Assembly: GCA_964489215.1 (NCBI GenBank)
Contig: CAZAYB010000195.1
Span: forward strand, 1 to 5,942
DNA length: 5,942 bases
Origin: CAZAYB01 sp964489215
Lineage (GTDB): Bacteria > Planctomycetota > Phycisphaerae > Sedimentisphaerales > Anaerohalosphaeraceae
Direction of reading: 5' to 3'
Part shown: positions 1 to 5,808 of the stretch, one piece after another
How positions within the stretch are numbered: position 1 is the first letter of the stretch
How the letters are laid out: each line of letters opens with the position of its first letter
Program-made: the position numbers and the translations under genes
Notes under the pieces: model-generated
Databases searched by the model: none
The model's input: the letters and a program-made list of their open reading frames with translations, nothing else
Told to the model about the DNA's origin: nothing

Positions 1-1
1 C

Positions 2-1021
2 GTAAAGGTAATGAAAGTCGCCGCCGAAAAATTCGGGTTCAAAATGGATCTTACTAACTTCGACTTTGGTGGAGAAAGATATAAAAAAACTGGCGAAACT
101 CTGCCGGACTCTGCTGTCGACGAACTGAGAAAATTCGACTCAATTCTGCTCGGCGCCATCGGACACCCAGATGTACCACCGGGAATACTCGAAAAAGGAA
201 TACTACTTAAAGCAAGATTTGAACTCGACCAGTACATCAACTTAAGACCTGTAAAACTCTTCCCTGGCGTAGAATGCCCCTTAAAAGACAAGGGACCAAA
301 AGAGATCGACTACGTAGTAGTTAGAGAAAACTCCGGAGACCTCTACACCGGAACAGGCGGATTTACCATGAAAAACACCCCAAACGAAGTCGCCGTACAG
401 TCCGCTGTTTATAACAGGTTCCAGGTCGACAGATGCCTCAAATTCGCTTTCGATTACGCAAAAAAACACGGAAAAAAAGCACGCGGAGTAGGAGATGAAA
501 ATACCCTCGCTCTGTGCGGAAAAACAAACGTACTCACCTACGTATACGACCTCTGGGAAAGAGCCTTCAATGAAATGGGAGACAAACAATACCCCGATAT
601 CAGAAGAGACTACTACCACGTAGACGCAACCTGTATGTGGATGGTAAAAAATCCCGAATGGTTCGATGTCCTCGTAACAGGCAACATGTTCGGCGACATC
701 ATAACAGACCTCGGTGCCATCACTCAGGGCGGTATGGGCATCGCCGCCGGCGGAAACATTAACCCCCAAGGCGTTTCAATGTTCGAACCAATCGGAGGAA
801 GCGCTCCAAAATATACCGGCAAAAACGTCATTAACCCCCTGGCCGCTATCTGCTCAGGCCAAATGCTGCTCGAAATACTCGGACAGGAACAGGCCGCAGA
901 AAAGATTGACCAGGCCGTAAGATTCGTTACTGCCAACAAACTTAAATCGCTCGCCGCCGGCAGAATGGGATACTCCACTACAGAAGTAGGTGATATGGTC
1001 GCTGAAAAAGTCGCTGAATAA
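2..1021 (+). CDS. leuB: 3-isopropylmalate dehydrogenase, 5'-truncated by the window edge
   Basis: This enzyme oxidatively decarboxylates 3-isopropylmalate to 2-oxoisocaproate in cytosolic leucine synthesis. The frame is open to the window's first bases and the first ATG (11) is internal. Family members begin about 20 residues earlier with a GDGxGPE motif that is missing here. Counting from that ATG, I see the substrate arginines R69, R79 (in NLRP) and R105 (in VVRENSGDLY), the likely catalytic pair Y134 and K171 (in GKTNVL), and the metal-binding aspartates D205 (HVDA), D229 and D233 (FGDIITD). The C-terminal coenzyme loop is GGSAPKYTGKN. Family LeuB proteins usually have SAPDIAGK there, so K267-Y268 replace the NAD-binding Asp-Ile and resemble NADP-dependent isocitrate dehydrogenase. 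The motif LLKARFELDQYINLRP is of the LeuB/tartrate dehydrogenase subgroup. Tartrate or isocitrate dehydrogenase activity is the alternative, and upstream leuC/leuD, if present, lie outside the window. The gene ends with TAA, followed by a terminator. Confidence 0.88.
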   Translation, partial: VKVMKVAAEKFGFKMDLTNFDFGGERYKKTGETLPDSAVDELRKFDSILLGAIGHPDVPPGILEKGILLKARFELDQYINLRPVKLFPGVECPLKDKGPKEIDYVVVRENSGDLYTGTGGFTMKNTPNEVAVQSAVYNRFQVDRCLKFAFDYAKKHGKKARGVGDENTLALCGKTNVLTYVYDLWERAFNEMGDKQYPDIRRDYYHVDATCMWMVKNPEWFDVLVTGNMFGDIITDLGAITQGGMGIAAGGNINPQGVSMFEPIGGSAPKYTGKNVINPLAAICSGQMLLEILGQEQAAEKIDQAVRFVTANKLKSLAAGRMGYSTTEVGDMVAEKVAE

Positions 1022-1057
1022 CCCCAAACTCTTAACAGCACCATCAAAAATTAAAAC

Positions 1058-1086
1058 AAAGGCTCGGATAATACCGGGCCTTTTTT
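1058..1086 (+). terminator. Rho-independent terminator after leuB
   Basis: A 10-bp stem (AAAGGCTCGG at 1058-1067 pairing with CCGGGCCTTT at 1074-1083, one G-U pair) encloses the 6-nt loop ATAATA. A run of six T begins at 1081. It lies 36 nt after the leuB stop codon and should close the leu transcript, so bioY needs its own promoter. Confidence 0.9.
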
Positions 1087-1115
1087 ATTGAAAAAGAATT
1101 GAACTGAATATAGTA

Positions 1116-1159
1116 AAAAAATTTTTTCTCTTCACAAAAAACACCTTTTCATGTATCAT
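1116..1159 (+). promoter_or_regulatory. Probable sigma70-type promoter for bioY
   Basis: The -35 is TTCACA (1131-1136), the spacer is 17 nt and the -10 is TATCAT (1154-1159). Each hexamer matches the consensus at five of six positions. An A6T6 tract (1116-1127) sits just upstream, where an UP element would lie. Transcription would start near 1166 and give a leader of roughly 95 nt before bioY. The terminator just upstream supports a promoter here. I found no convincing BirA-type inverted repeat over it. Confidence 0.65.
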
Positions 1160-1181
1160 CACTCCAAATAAATTAAAAACA

Positions 1182-1209
1182 GCAGTTCAAATAATTGCTT
1201 TTGAGCTGC
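1182..1209 (+). promoter_or_regulatory. Hairpin in the bioY leader
   Basis: GCAGTTCAAA (1182-1191) pairs with TTTGAGCTGC (1200-1209) in a 10-bp stem with one U-G pair and an 8-nt loop. It lies between the predicted transcription start and the bioY Shine-Dalgarno. No T run follows on the plus strand, so it is not a plus-strand terminator. On the minus strand it is followed by GTTTTTAATT, so it looks like a weak terminator for antisense transcripts. A role in regulation or mRNA stability is inference only. Confidence 0.5.
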
Positions 1210-1262
1210 CGGAATTTTACGTTCAAATTAAAACAGCCTGTAAACTATATGGAGATATAAAA

Positions 1263-1844
1263 ATGCAGACCCTTACTTATGCTGATATTCTAAAGCCGCA
1301 AAACAAAACCGCTTCTCTGCTGTACGATATTACACTTATCCTGTTCGCCTCCGCTTTAATAGGCTTAAGTGCTCACATTGCTCTGCCGGTTTTCTTCTCC
1401 CCTGTTCCGGTTACCGCACAAACACTCGCAGTGCTGCTTGCCGGGGCCGCCCTGGGCCCGAAAAGAGGCCTTGCCGCAGTTATTGCATACATAATTCACG
1501 GAACAATGGGAGCACCTGTATTCGCCATGGGAAACGCAGGACCAGCAGTACTCATCGGACCTACCGGAGGATACATATTCGGCTTTGCGATCGCCGCATG
1601 GCTCGTCGGAATGCTCTGCAAAAAAGGGGCTGACAAAAAAACCGCAACTACCATCGCAGCAATGACCGCTGGTTCCGCCGCCATAATGTTATCAGGCTTC
1701 GCCTGGCTGTCCATAATCACAAACATAAAAACCGCCGTAAGCATTGGCTTGATACCATTCATACCCGGCGAATTAGCAAAAATAGCAATTGCCGCTATGA
1801 TTTTGCCAACTGGATGGAAATTTATTAACAAAATGCAAAAATAA
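1263..1844 (+). CDS. bioY: Biotin ECF transporter S component BioY
   Basis: BioY is the membrane substrate-binding (S) component for biotin uptake and works with an energy-coupling factor EcfA/A'/T module. The 193 residues fit the family length and are mostly hydrophobic, with about six membrane segments. Family signatures visible are PVPVTAQTLAVLLAG then LGPKRG (47-69), GAPVFAMG (83-90), IGPTGGYIFGF (98-108) and LIPFIPGELAK (163-173). The last motif is usually PGD, so E170 is a conservative change. The start is set by GGAG at 1251-1254, 8 nt before ATG, after its own promoter and a hairpin leader. No EcfT/EcfA (bioN/bioM) genes adjoin it, so it either uses a shared ECF module encoded elsewhere or acts alone, as solitary BioY proteins are known to do. 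No biotin synthesis gene is in view. It is followed after 10 nt by a GTPase gene. Confidence 0.93.
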   Translation: MQTLTYADILKPQNKTASLLYDITLILFASALIGLSAHIALPVFFSPVPVTAQTLAVLLAGAALGPKRGLAAVIAYIIHGTMGAPVFAMGNAGPAVLIGPTGGYIFGFAIAAWLVGMLCKKGADKKTATTIAAMTAGSAAIMLSGFAWLSIITNIKTAVSIGLIPFIPGELAKIAIAAMILPTGWKFINKMQK

Positions 1845-1854
1845 AAAAAACACT

Positions 1855-2841
1855 ATGCCTGCGAATCTGACTCCAGAATTCCAAAAAGCCCAGAAATGGT
1901 TCCGTTCTGCTTCAACAGACGAAGAAAAACTTGCAGCTCTGGAGGAAATGCTCCGGACCATTCCAAAACACAAGGGCACTGACCACATGCAGGCCGACAT
2001 AAAAGCAAAGATAAGCAAACTTAGAAAAACCTCAGAATCAAAAAAACAAGCCGCTTCACATTCAGACATCTTCTACATACCACCCCAGGGGGCAGGACAG
2101 GTCGCTCTCTTAGGAACCCCAAACTCCGGAAAAAGCTCTATACTCGGCTCTCTGTCAAACGCTCCGGTAAAAATTGAAGACTACCCCTTCAGCTCAGACG
2201 CCCCGGTTCCCGGCATGGTATACCACCAGGACGTAGCAATACAAATTATAGACACACCGCCCATAACAGATGATTACGCACCCCCCGGCCTCGTAAACAC
2301 TCTAAGAAACGCAAACCTTATCGCAATAGTCCTGGACATCTCAGCTGACCCGCTCGAACAATTCGATATTTGCATAAACTATCTCGATTCACACAGACTC
2401 CTGCAGAACGAAAACAACGCAACTCTCGACACCCAGGGAAACAACCTCGCCAGACCAGCCTTCATAATAGCCGCAAAAGCAGACGCCGCACCAGAAGGAA
2501 CACTGCAAACCTTCAAAGAGCTCGTAGAAACAAAACTCAAAATTATACAGATATCCGTAAAGGATAAAAAAATACTTGAATCACTGACCGAATACATCTT
2601 CAACCTGCTCGACGTTGTAAGAGTTTACGCAAAAAAGCCCAGCCAAGAGCCCGACATGAAAGACCCGTTCACTCTAAAAAAAGGCTCAACAGTACAGGAC
2701 CTGGCAACCCTTATACACAGAGAGCTTGGAGAAAAACTTATTTCCGCAAGAGCATGGGGGACAGAGGTTTACGACGGACAAAACGTGCAAAAAAACCATC
2801 AGCTCCACGACAGGGACATCATAGAGTTGCATTTCCCCTGA
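1855..2841 (+). CDS. DRG/Obg-like GTPase with C-terminal TGS domain
   Basis: This 328-residue protein is probably a cytosolic GTPase of the DRG/Obg superfamily, a group generally linked to ribosomes or translation. The exact role of this bacterial subfamily is unknown to me. Order of parts: a charged helical N-terminus (1-65) starting MPANLTPEF, a P-loop GTPNSGKSS (87-95), switch I YPFSSDAPVPGM (110-121), G3 DTPP (133-136), G4 region AAKAD (206-210), a weak G5 near 233-240, and a TGS domain (about 268-328, ending IIELHFP). In G4 the usual Asn of NKxD is Ala, and switch I has SS where TT is common, so guanine specificity may be altered. The N-terminal motif and PKHKGTD match my recollection of the family and support the ATG at 1855, although no Shine-Dalgarno precedes it. 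The 10-nt gap to bioY implies co-transcription and perhaps translational coupling. Confidence 0.88.
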   Translation: MPANLTPEFQKAQKWFRSASTDEEKLAALEEMLRTIPKHKGTDHMQADIKAKISKLRKTSESKKQAASHSDIFYIPPQGAGQVALLGTPNSGKSSILGSLSNAPVKIEDYPFSSDAPVPGMVYHQDVAIQIIDTPPITDDYAPPGLVNTLRNANLIAIVLDISADPLEQFDICINYLDSHRLLQNENNATLDTQGNNLARPAFIIAAKADAAPEGTLQTFKELVETKLKIIQISVKDKKILESLTEYIFNLLDVVRVYAKKPSQEPDMKDPFTLKKGSTVQDLATLIHRELGEKLISARAWGTEVYDGQNVQKNHQLHDRDIIELHFP

Positions 2842-2854
2842 TTTCTGTTAAAAT
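2827..2854 (+). promoter_or_regulatory. Possible promoter for the Cys-rich small gene
   Basis: An extended -10, TG-T-TAAAAT (TG at 2846-2847, hexamer at 2849-2854), has a poor -35, TTGCAT (2827-2832), 16 nt upstream and overlapping the end of the GTPase gene. Transcription would start near 2861 with a leader of about 60 nt. Read-through from bioY and the GTPase gene is equally possible because no terminator is seen between them. Confidence 0.35.
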
Positions 2855-2920
2855 GCACCAGGCTGACAAAAAAAACCGTACCGAAAAATTGATATCTGGG
2901 CAAAACCACTGGAGATAAAT

Positions 2921-3115
2921 ATGGAATGTAAAAAACAGCAGAACCTCAATAACTGTACTTGCACATATAACAGCTGCCAAAAACAAGGCATTTGCTGCGA
3001 TTGCATACAATACCACTTAAAAAGCAAACAACTGCCAGGCTGCTGCTTCCCTCCCGAAGCCGAAGCAACATACGACAGAAGCTTCAAAGCATTCGCAAAG
3101 GCATGGAACCTTTGA
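2921..3115 (+). CDS. Small Cys-rich protein, DUF6485-like
   Basis: This is a 64-residue cytosolic-looking protein of unknown function. Nine cysteines stand at 3, 12, 14, 19, 25, 26, 28, 41 and 42, in motifs MECK, NCTCTYNSC, GICCDCIQYH and LPGCCFP, followed by a TYDRSF tail. From memory this layout matches the DUF6485 family of short proteins, in which the CxC...C...GICCxCIxYH core and the YDRS tail recur. The cysteine spacing suggests zinc or iron-sulfur binding, which is inference. The start is firm: GGAG at 2911-2914 lies 6 nt before ATG. There is no signal peptide or membrane segment. It follows the TGS GTPase gene by 79 nt and may be in the same transcript or have its own weak promoter. 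Its stop codon lies 7 nt from the stop of the convergent lipoprotein gene. The conserved-looking motifs and good Shine-Dalgarno argue against a chance frame. Confidence 0.82.
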   Translation: MECKKQQNLNNCTCTYNSCQKQGICCDCIQYHLKSKQLPGCCFPPEAEATYDRSFKAFAKAWNL

Positions 3116-3122
3116 AAAAAAA

Positions 3123-3815
3123 TTAAGGCATCTGCTTTTCTTCTGCCCCTGCTGAATCGCCCTCCTGCCCCTGCTCATTATCACCGTCACCGCCCCTTTG
3201 AACTATTACCCCCATCTTACCAAGCTCACCTGCTATATCCGCCTGATAAGGATCTATCTCAAAACTGCGCCTCAGATACTGCTCTGCAAGCAGATAATCC
3301 TTGTTAGCAAGATAATAAAACCCCATCTGCTTATTTATTAACGCACTTTCCGGCGCCTTAGCCAAAGCCTGCTTATAAGCCCTAAGCTCATACTTTTCAA
3401 GCCCTTCAAGGGCAAACGCCCTGCCAAGCAAAAATGATTCCTCCGCACTTTCAACGCTCTTTTCAAGATAAAATTCCGCCGTCTGACGAGCCTTAGTACC
3501 CTCATCCTCTGCCAAAAGAGCCTTAACCAAAGCCGCCTGAGCCTCAGGATAAACAGGATCAAAGCTTATCGCGGTTGTATAATGAAATATCGCCTTTTCG
3601 TACATCCCGTCGGAATAATACAGCTGACCAAGCTCATAATGGGCCTCAGGGTCCTCATAACGCTTATCTATCCGCGCAAAAAGGTCCATTCTCTTTTGGC
3701 TCTCTACCGACAAGGGAGGCCTCTCAGCTGGCTTAATTCCCTCTCCGCAGCCGCTCAATAAAAAACCAAATAATAGAATACTCAACGATAACAATAACCA
3801 AAATCTGGCAGTCAT
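3123..3815 (-). CDS. TPR-repeat lipoprotein
   Basis: This 230-residue exported lipoprotein is built of about four tetratricopeptide repeats, helical modules that usually bind other proteins. The start at 3815 is chosen over the in-frame ATG at 3869 because GGGAGG lies 6 nt upstream and the protein then opens with a normal signal peptide (MTARFWLLLSLSILLFGF) ending in the lipobox LSGC, with lipidated Cys23. Gly24 after it does not suggest inner-membrane retention under the proteobacterial Lol rule. TPR-like units are near 56-89 (ending AISFDP), 90-123, 124-157 (ending ALAKAP) and 158-191 (ending SFEIDP); the first and last are the clearest. A tail rich in Gly, Asp, Glu and Gln (207-230) looks disordered. 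The gene is divergent from cstA and convergent with the Cys-rich gene. PilF/PilW or NlpI-like roles are possible, but no specific family is recognisable. No clear promoter is seen. Confidence 0.85.
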   Translation of the reverse strand: MTARFWLLLSLSILLFGFLLSGCGEGIKPAERPPLSVESQKRMDLFARIDKRYEDPEAHYELGQLYYSDGMYEKAIFHYTTAISFDPVYPEAQAALVKALLAEDEGTKARQTAEFYLEKSVESAEESFLLGRAFALEGLEKYELRAYKQALAKAPESALINKQMGFYYLANKDYLLAEQYLRRSFEIDPYQADIAGELGKMGVIVQRGGDGDNEQGQEGDSAGAEEKQMP

Positions 3816-3821
3816 TATAAA

Positions 3822-3827
3822 CCTCCC
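3822..3827 (-). promoter_or_regulatory. Shine-Dalgarno fixing the lipoprotein start
   Basis: On the minus strand GGGAGG ends 6 nt before the ATG at 3815. The longer in-frame start at 3869 has no comparable site and would put 18 extra residues, including several Arg and Trp, ahead of the signal peptide. This decides for the 230-residue product. Confidence 0.85.
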
Positions 3828-3886
3828 TATTTTTAATAACCAGGATAAACGAAACCGCCAAAATATCACTGGCTGGTTTAATTACC

Positions 3887-3903
3887 TTATTTTGACAAAA
3901 TAA
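3887..3903. repeat. Perfect 17-nt palindrome, candidate operator
   Basis: TTATTTTG-A-CAAAATAA has two 8-nt arms that are exact reverse complements around one central base. It sits in the divergent spacer, 72 nt upstream of the lipoprotein start codon and 67 nt upstream of the cstA -35. The position would suit an operator for a dimeric regulator of either gene. I do not recognise it as a Fur, PerR, Rex, Crp or BirA site. AT-rich palindromes can arise by chance in this base composition. Confidence 0.4.
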
Positions 3904-3969
3904 AACAACTTTGCAAGTCTAAAAACCGCAAACAAAAAAAAACAATCCAATTATCAATATCAAAATCAT

Positions 3970-3999
3970 TTGACACCCCCATTAAAAAAACCATATAAT
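3970..3999 (+). promoter_or_regulatory. Consensus sigma70-type promoter for cstA
   Basis: A perfect TTGACA (3970-3975) and a perfect TATAAT (3994-3999) are separated by 18 nt. Transcription would start near 4006, about 36 nt before the cstA ATG. The in-frame TTG at 3970 that would give a longer cstA product is part of the -35 hexamer and cannot be its start if this promoter is used. A full-consensus promoter suggests substantial expression by the housekeeping sigma factor unless a repressor acts. Confidence 0.85.
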
Positions 4000-4029
4000 A
4001 AATGCTTTCGAAGGCAACCTTGCAATTTT

Positions 4030-4034
4030 AAGGA
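4030..4034 (+). promoter_or_regulatory. Shine-Dalgarno fixing the cstA start
   Basis: AAGGA ends 7 nt before the ATG at 4042. It selects that ATG over the upstream in-frame TTG at 3970, whose 24 extra residues (polar, with several Lys, Arg and Cys) do not resemble the family N-terminus. Confidence 0.8.
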
Positions 4035-4041
4035 AAATAAC

Positions 4042-5808
4042 ATGGAAAGCCTTTTGCTGATGCTCGGCTCCGCCGCTGCTTTCATTATAGCATACAACAC
4101 CTATGGAAAGTTCCTCGCAAAAAAAATATTCAAAATCAGACCAGACTCCCCTGTACCCTCAAAGGAAAAACAAGACGGTATAGACTACGTACCCTCAAAA
4201 AAAGGAATCATTTTCGGACACCATTTTACCTCCATCGCAGGCACCGGCCCTATCGTAGGACCGGCTATCGGTATTATATACGGCTGGATACCTGCATTGC
4301 TGTGGGTAGTGTTCGGAAGCATATTCCTCGGAGCCGTTCATGACTTCAGCTCACTGGTAATTTCACTTAGAAACGAAGGAAAAAGCCTTTCTGAAATTAC
4401 CGCAAAATATATTAACGAAAGAGTCAGAATTATCTTCTTCGCGATTGTATTCTTCGCACTGCTCATAGTCATTGCTGTCTTCGGAGTTGTAATCGCAACT
4501 GTTTTCGACCTCTACCCCGAATCCGTAATAGCTGTCTGGCTCGAAGTGCCTATCGCTATTATGCTCGGATGGGCGGTATATCGAAAAAAAGCTCCCCTGG
4601 TACCTGCAACAATTATAGCCGTTATACTAATGTACGCCGCCGTCGCTCTCGGGGCATGGGTAGAACACATAAACCCAAACGCATGCACTCTAAGAACAAT
4701 TAAAATCTTCGAATACGCCGGAAAAACTATAACCCTGCCGCCTACCGGGTCATGGACAATACTGCTGCTGGTATACGCATGGGTAGCCTCAACCCTCCCC
4801 GTAAACACACTCCTACAGCCAAGAGACTACATAAACGCATGGCAGCTGTTCATAATGATGGCCCTGATGGCTGTAGGAATAGTAACTGCCGCTTTCACTA
4901 CAGACAGCTTCAGAATAATCGCACCCGCCGTAAACCATAACACATGGAACCTGCCGCCCTTAATGCCCATAATGTTCGTAACAATTGCCTGCGGTGCAAT
5001 TAGCGGATTCCACTCCCTGGTCGCAAGCGGAACAAGCCCAAAACAAATATCCTCAGAACCAGACGCCCTTTTCATTGGATTCGGCTCAATGCTCCTCGAA
5101 GGTGCTCTGGCGGTACTGGTTATTATCGCCATAATAGCAGGCATCGCAATAGCCGCCCCGGAAAACAACACCTCACAGATATGGGACAAATACTACTATT
5201 CATGGACAGGATCAAGAGGACTGGCTGACAAACTCGCCCCGGTAGTAAACGGCTCTGCCAATATACTCACCACACTTAAAATCCCGCATCAGCTCGGGCT
5301 GGCTGTCATGGGAGTATTCATCGCCTCATTCGCCGGAACAACTCTCGACACCGCTGTGAGAATACAAAGATACGTAATCGGAGAACTCGCCGATGACTGC
5401 AAAATACCATTCTTCTCAGAAAGAAAAACCGCAACCACAATCGCTGTACTCACCGCCGCCGCACTGGCATTTGCAAAAGGGGCAAGCGGAACAGGAGCTG
5501 TACTGCTCTGGCCGCTCTTCGGCTCGGTAAATCAGCTGCTCGCTGCTTTGGCTCTGCTGGTCGCTACCGTATACCTTAGAAAAAAAGGTGGCCTGAAATT
5601 TATCTTCACCGCAATTCCTACCCTGATAATGCTCGTAATTACCGCATGGGCAATGATACATAACCAAATAACATATATTAACAAAAATGACCGACTGCTG
5701 ACCATTATCGGGGCTGCAATTATACTGCTCGCCGCATGGATGACTATCGAAACTTTAATCGTATTCATAAAACCGCAAAAAAATACAGCTCATAAGGCAA
5801 ATGAATAG
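4042..5808 (+). CDS. cstA: CstA-family carbon starvation protein (peptide/pyruvate transporter)
   Basis: This is an integral membrane transporter of the CstA family, whose members in enteric bacteria take up peptides and pyruvate. The substrate here is not shown by sequence. The product is 588 residues, shorter than the roughly 700 of E. coli CstA and BtsT, with about fifteen hydrophobic segments by eye. Family motifs visible are DGIDYVPSKK (45-54), GHHFTSIAGTGPIVGPAIG (59-77), GAVHDF (97-102), LPVNTLLQPRDYIN (252-265), SGFHSLVASGTSPKQ (321-335), AGTTLDTAVRIQRY (431-444) and LWPLFGSVNQLLAALAL (489-505). The N-terminal CstA core covers about 1-375, and the rest is the C-terminal five-helix region. 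The start at 4042 rests on a Shine-Dalgarno and a consensus promoter. It is divergent from the TPR lipoprotein gene. No LytS/LytTR-type two-component genes, which control such transporters in enterics, are in view. No convincing terminator follows. Confidence 0.94.
   Translation: MESLLLMLGSAAAFIIAYNTYGKFLAKKIFKIRPDSPVPSKEKQDGIDYVPSKKGIIFGHHFTSIAGTGPIVGPAIGIIYGWIPALLWVVFGSIFLGAVHDFSSLVISLRNEGKSLSEITAKYINERVRIIFFAIVFFALLIVIAVFGVVIATVFDLYPESVIAVWLEVPIAIMLGWAVYRKKAPLVPATIIAVILMYAAVALGAWVEHINPNACTLRTIKIFEYAGKTITLPPTGSWTILLLVYAWVASTLPVNTLLQPRDYINAWQLFIMMALMAVGIVTAAFTTDSFRIIAPAVNHNTWNLPPLMPIMFVTIACGAISGFHSLVASGTSPKQISSEPDALFIGFGSMLLEGALAVLVIIAIIAGIAIAAPENNTSQIWDKYYYSWTGSRGLADKLAPVVNGSANILTTLKIPHQLGLAVMGVFIASFAGTTLDTAVRIQRYVIGELADDCKIPFFSERKTATTIAVLTAAALAFAKGASGTGAVLLWPLFGSVNQLLAALALLVATVYLRKKGGLKFIFTAIPTLIMLVITAWAMIHNQITYINKNDRLLTIIGAAIILLAAWMTIETLIVFIKPQKNTAHKANE

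Noticed and set aside
281..769. 162-codon open frame on the minus strand inside leuB
   Set aside because: It lies wholly opposite conserved LeuB codons, has no recognisable motif, and is explained by codon bias of the sense gene.
724..1047. 107-codon minus-strand open frame over the leuB end
   Set aside because: It is antisense to the LeuB coenzyme-binding region, with no family-like motif.
1496..2069. Minus-strand open frames opposite bioY and the GTPase N-terminus
   Set aside because: Both overlap strongly supported plus-strand genes. Their hydrophobic stretches mirror the sense membrane codons.
2819..3087. Minus-strand open frames opposite the Cys-rich gene
   Set aside because: The plus-strand frame has a good Shine-Dalgarno and family-like cysteine motifs. 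The opposite frames have neither.
3115..3145. Terminator for the lipoprotein gene on the minus strand (GGCA/TGCC before a T run)
   Set aside because: The stem is only four base pairs with a long mismatched loop, too weak to call despite the following T-rich stretch.
3816..3869. 18-residue N-terminal extension of the lipoprotein
   Set aside because: The extension has no ribosome site and would bury a normal lipoprotein signal peptide. GGGAGG clearly selects the ATG at 3815.
3837..3870. Minus-strand promoter TTGGCG / 17 nt / TATTAA for the lipoprotein
   Set aside because: Hexamers match at only four of six positions each, and the start would fall at the Shine-Dalgarno, leaving almost no leader.
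3892..3920. TTGACA at 3892 as a second plus-strand promoter
   Set aside because: No acceptable -10 lies 15 to 18 nt downstream. The hexamer is explained by the palindrome.
4011..4036. CCTT in the cstA leader pairing with either an upstream AAGG or the Shine-Dalgarno as a small switch
   Set aside because: Stems of only four base pairs are too weak and too likely by chance.
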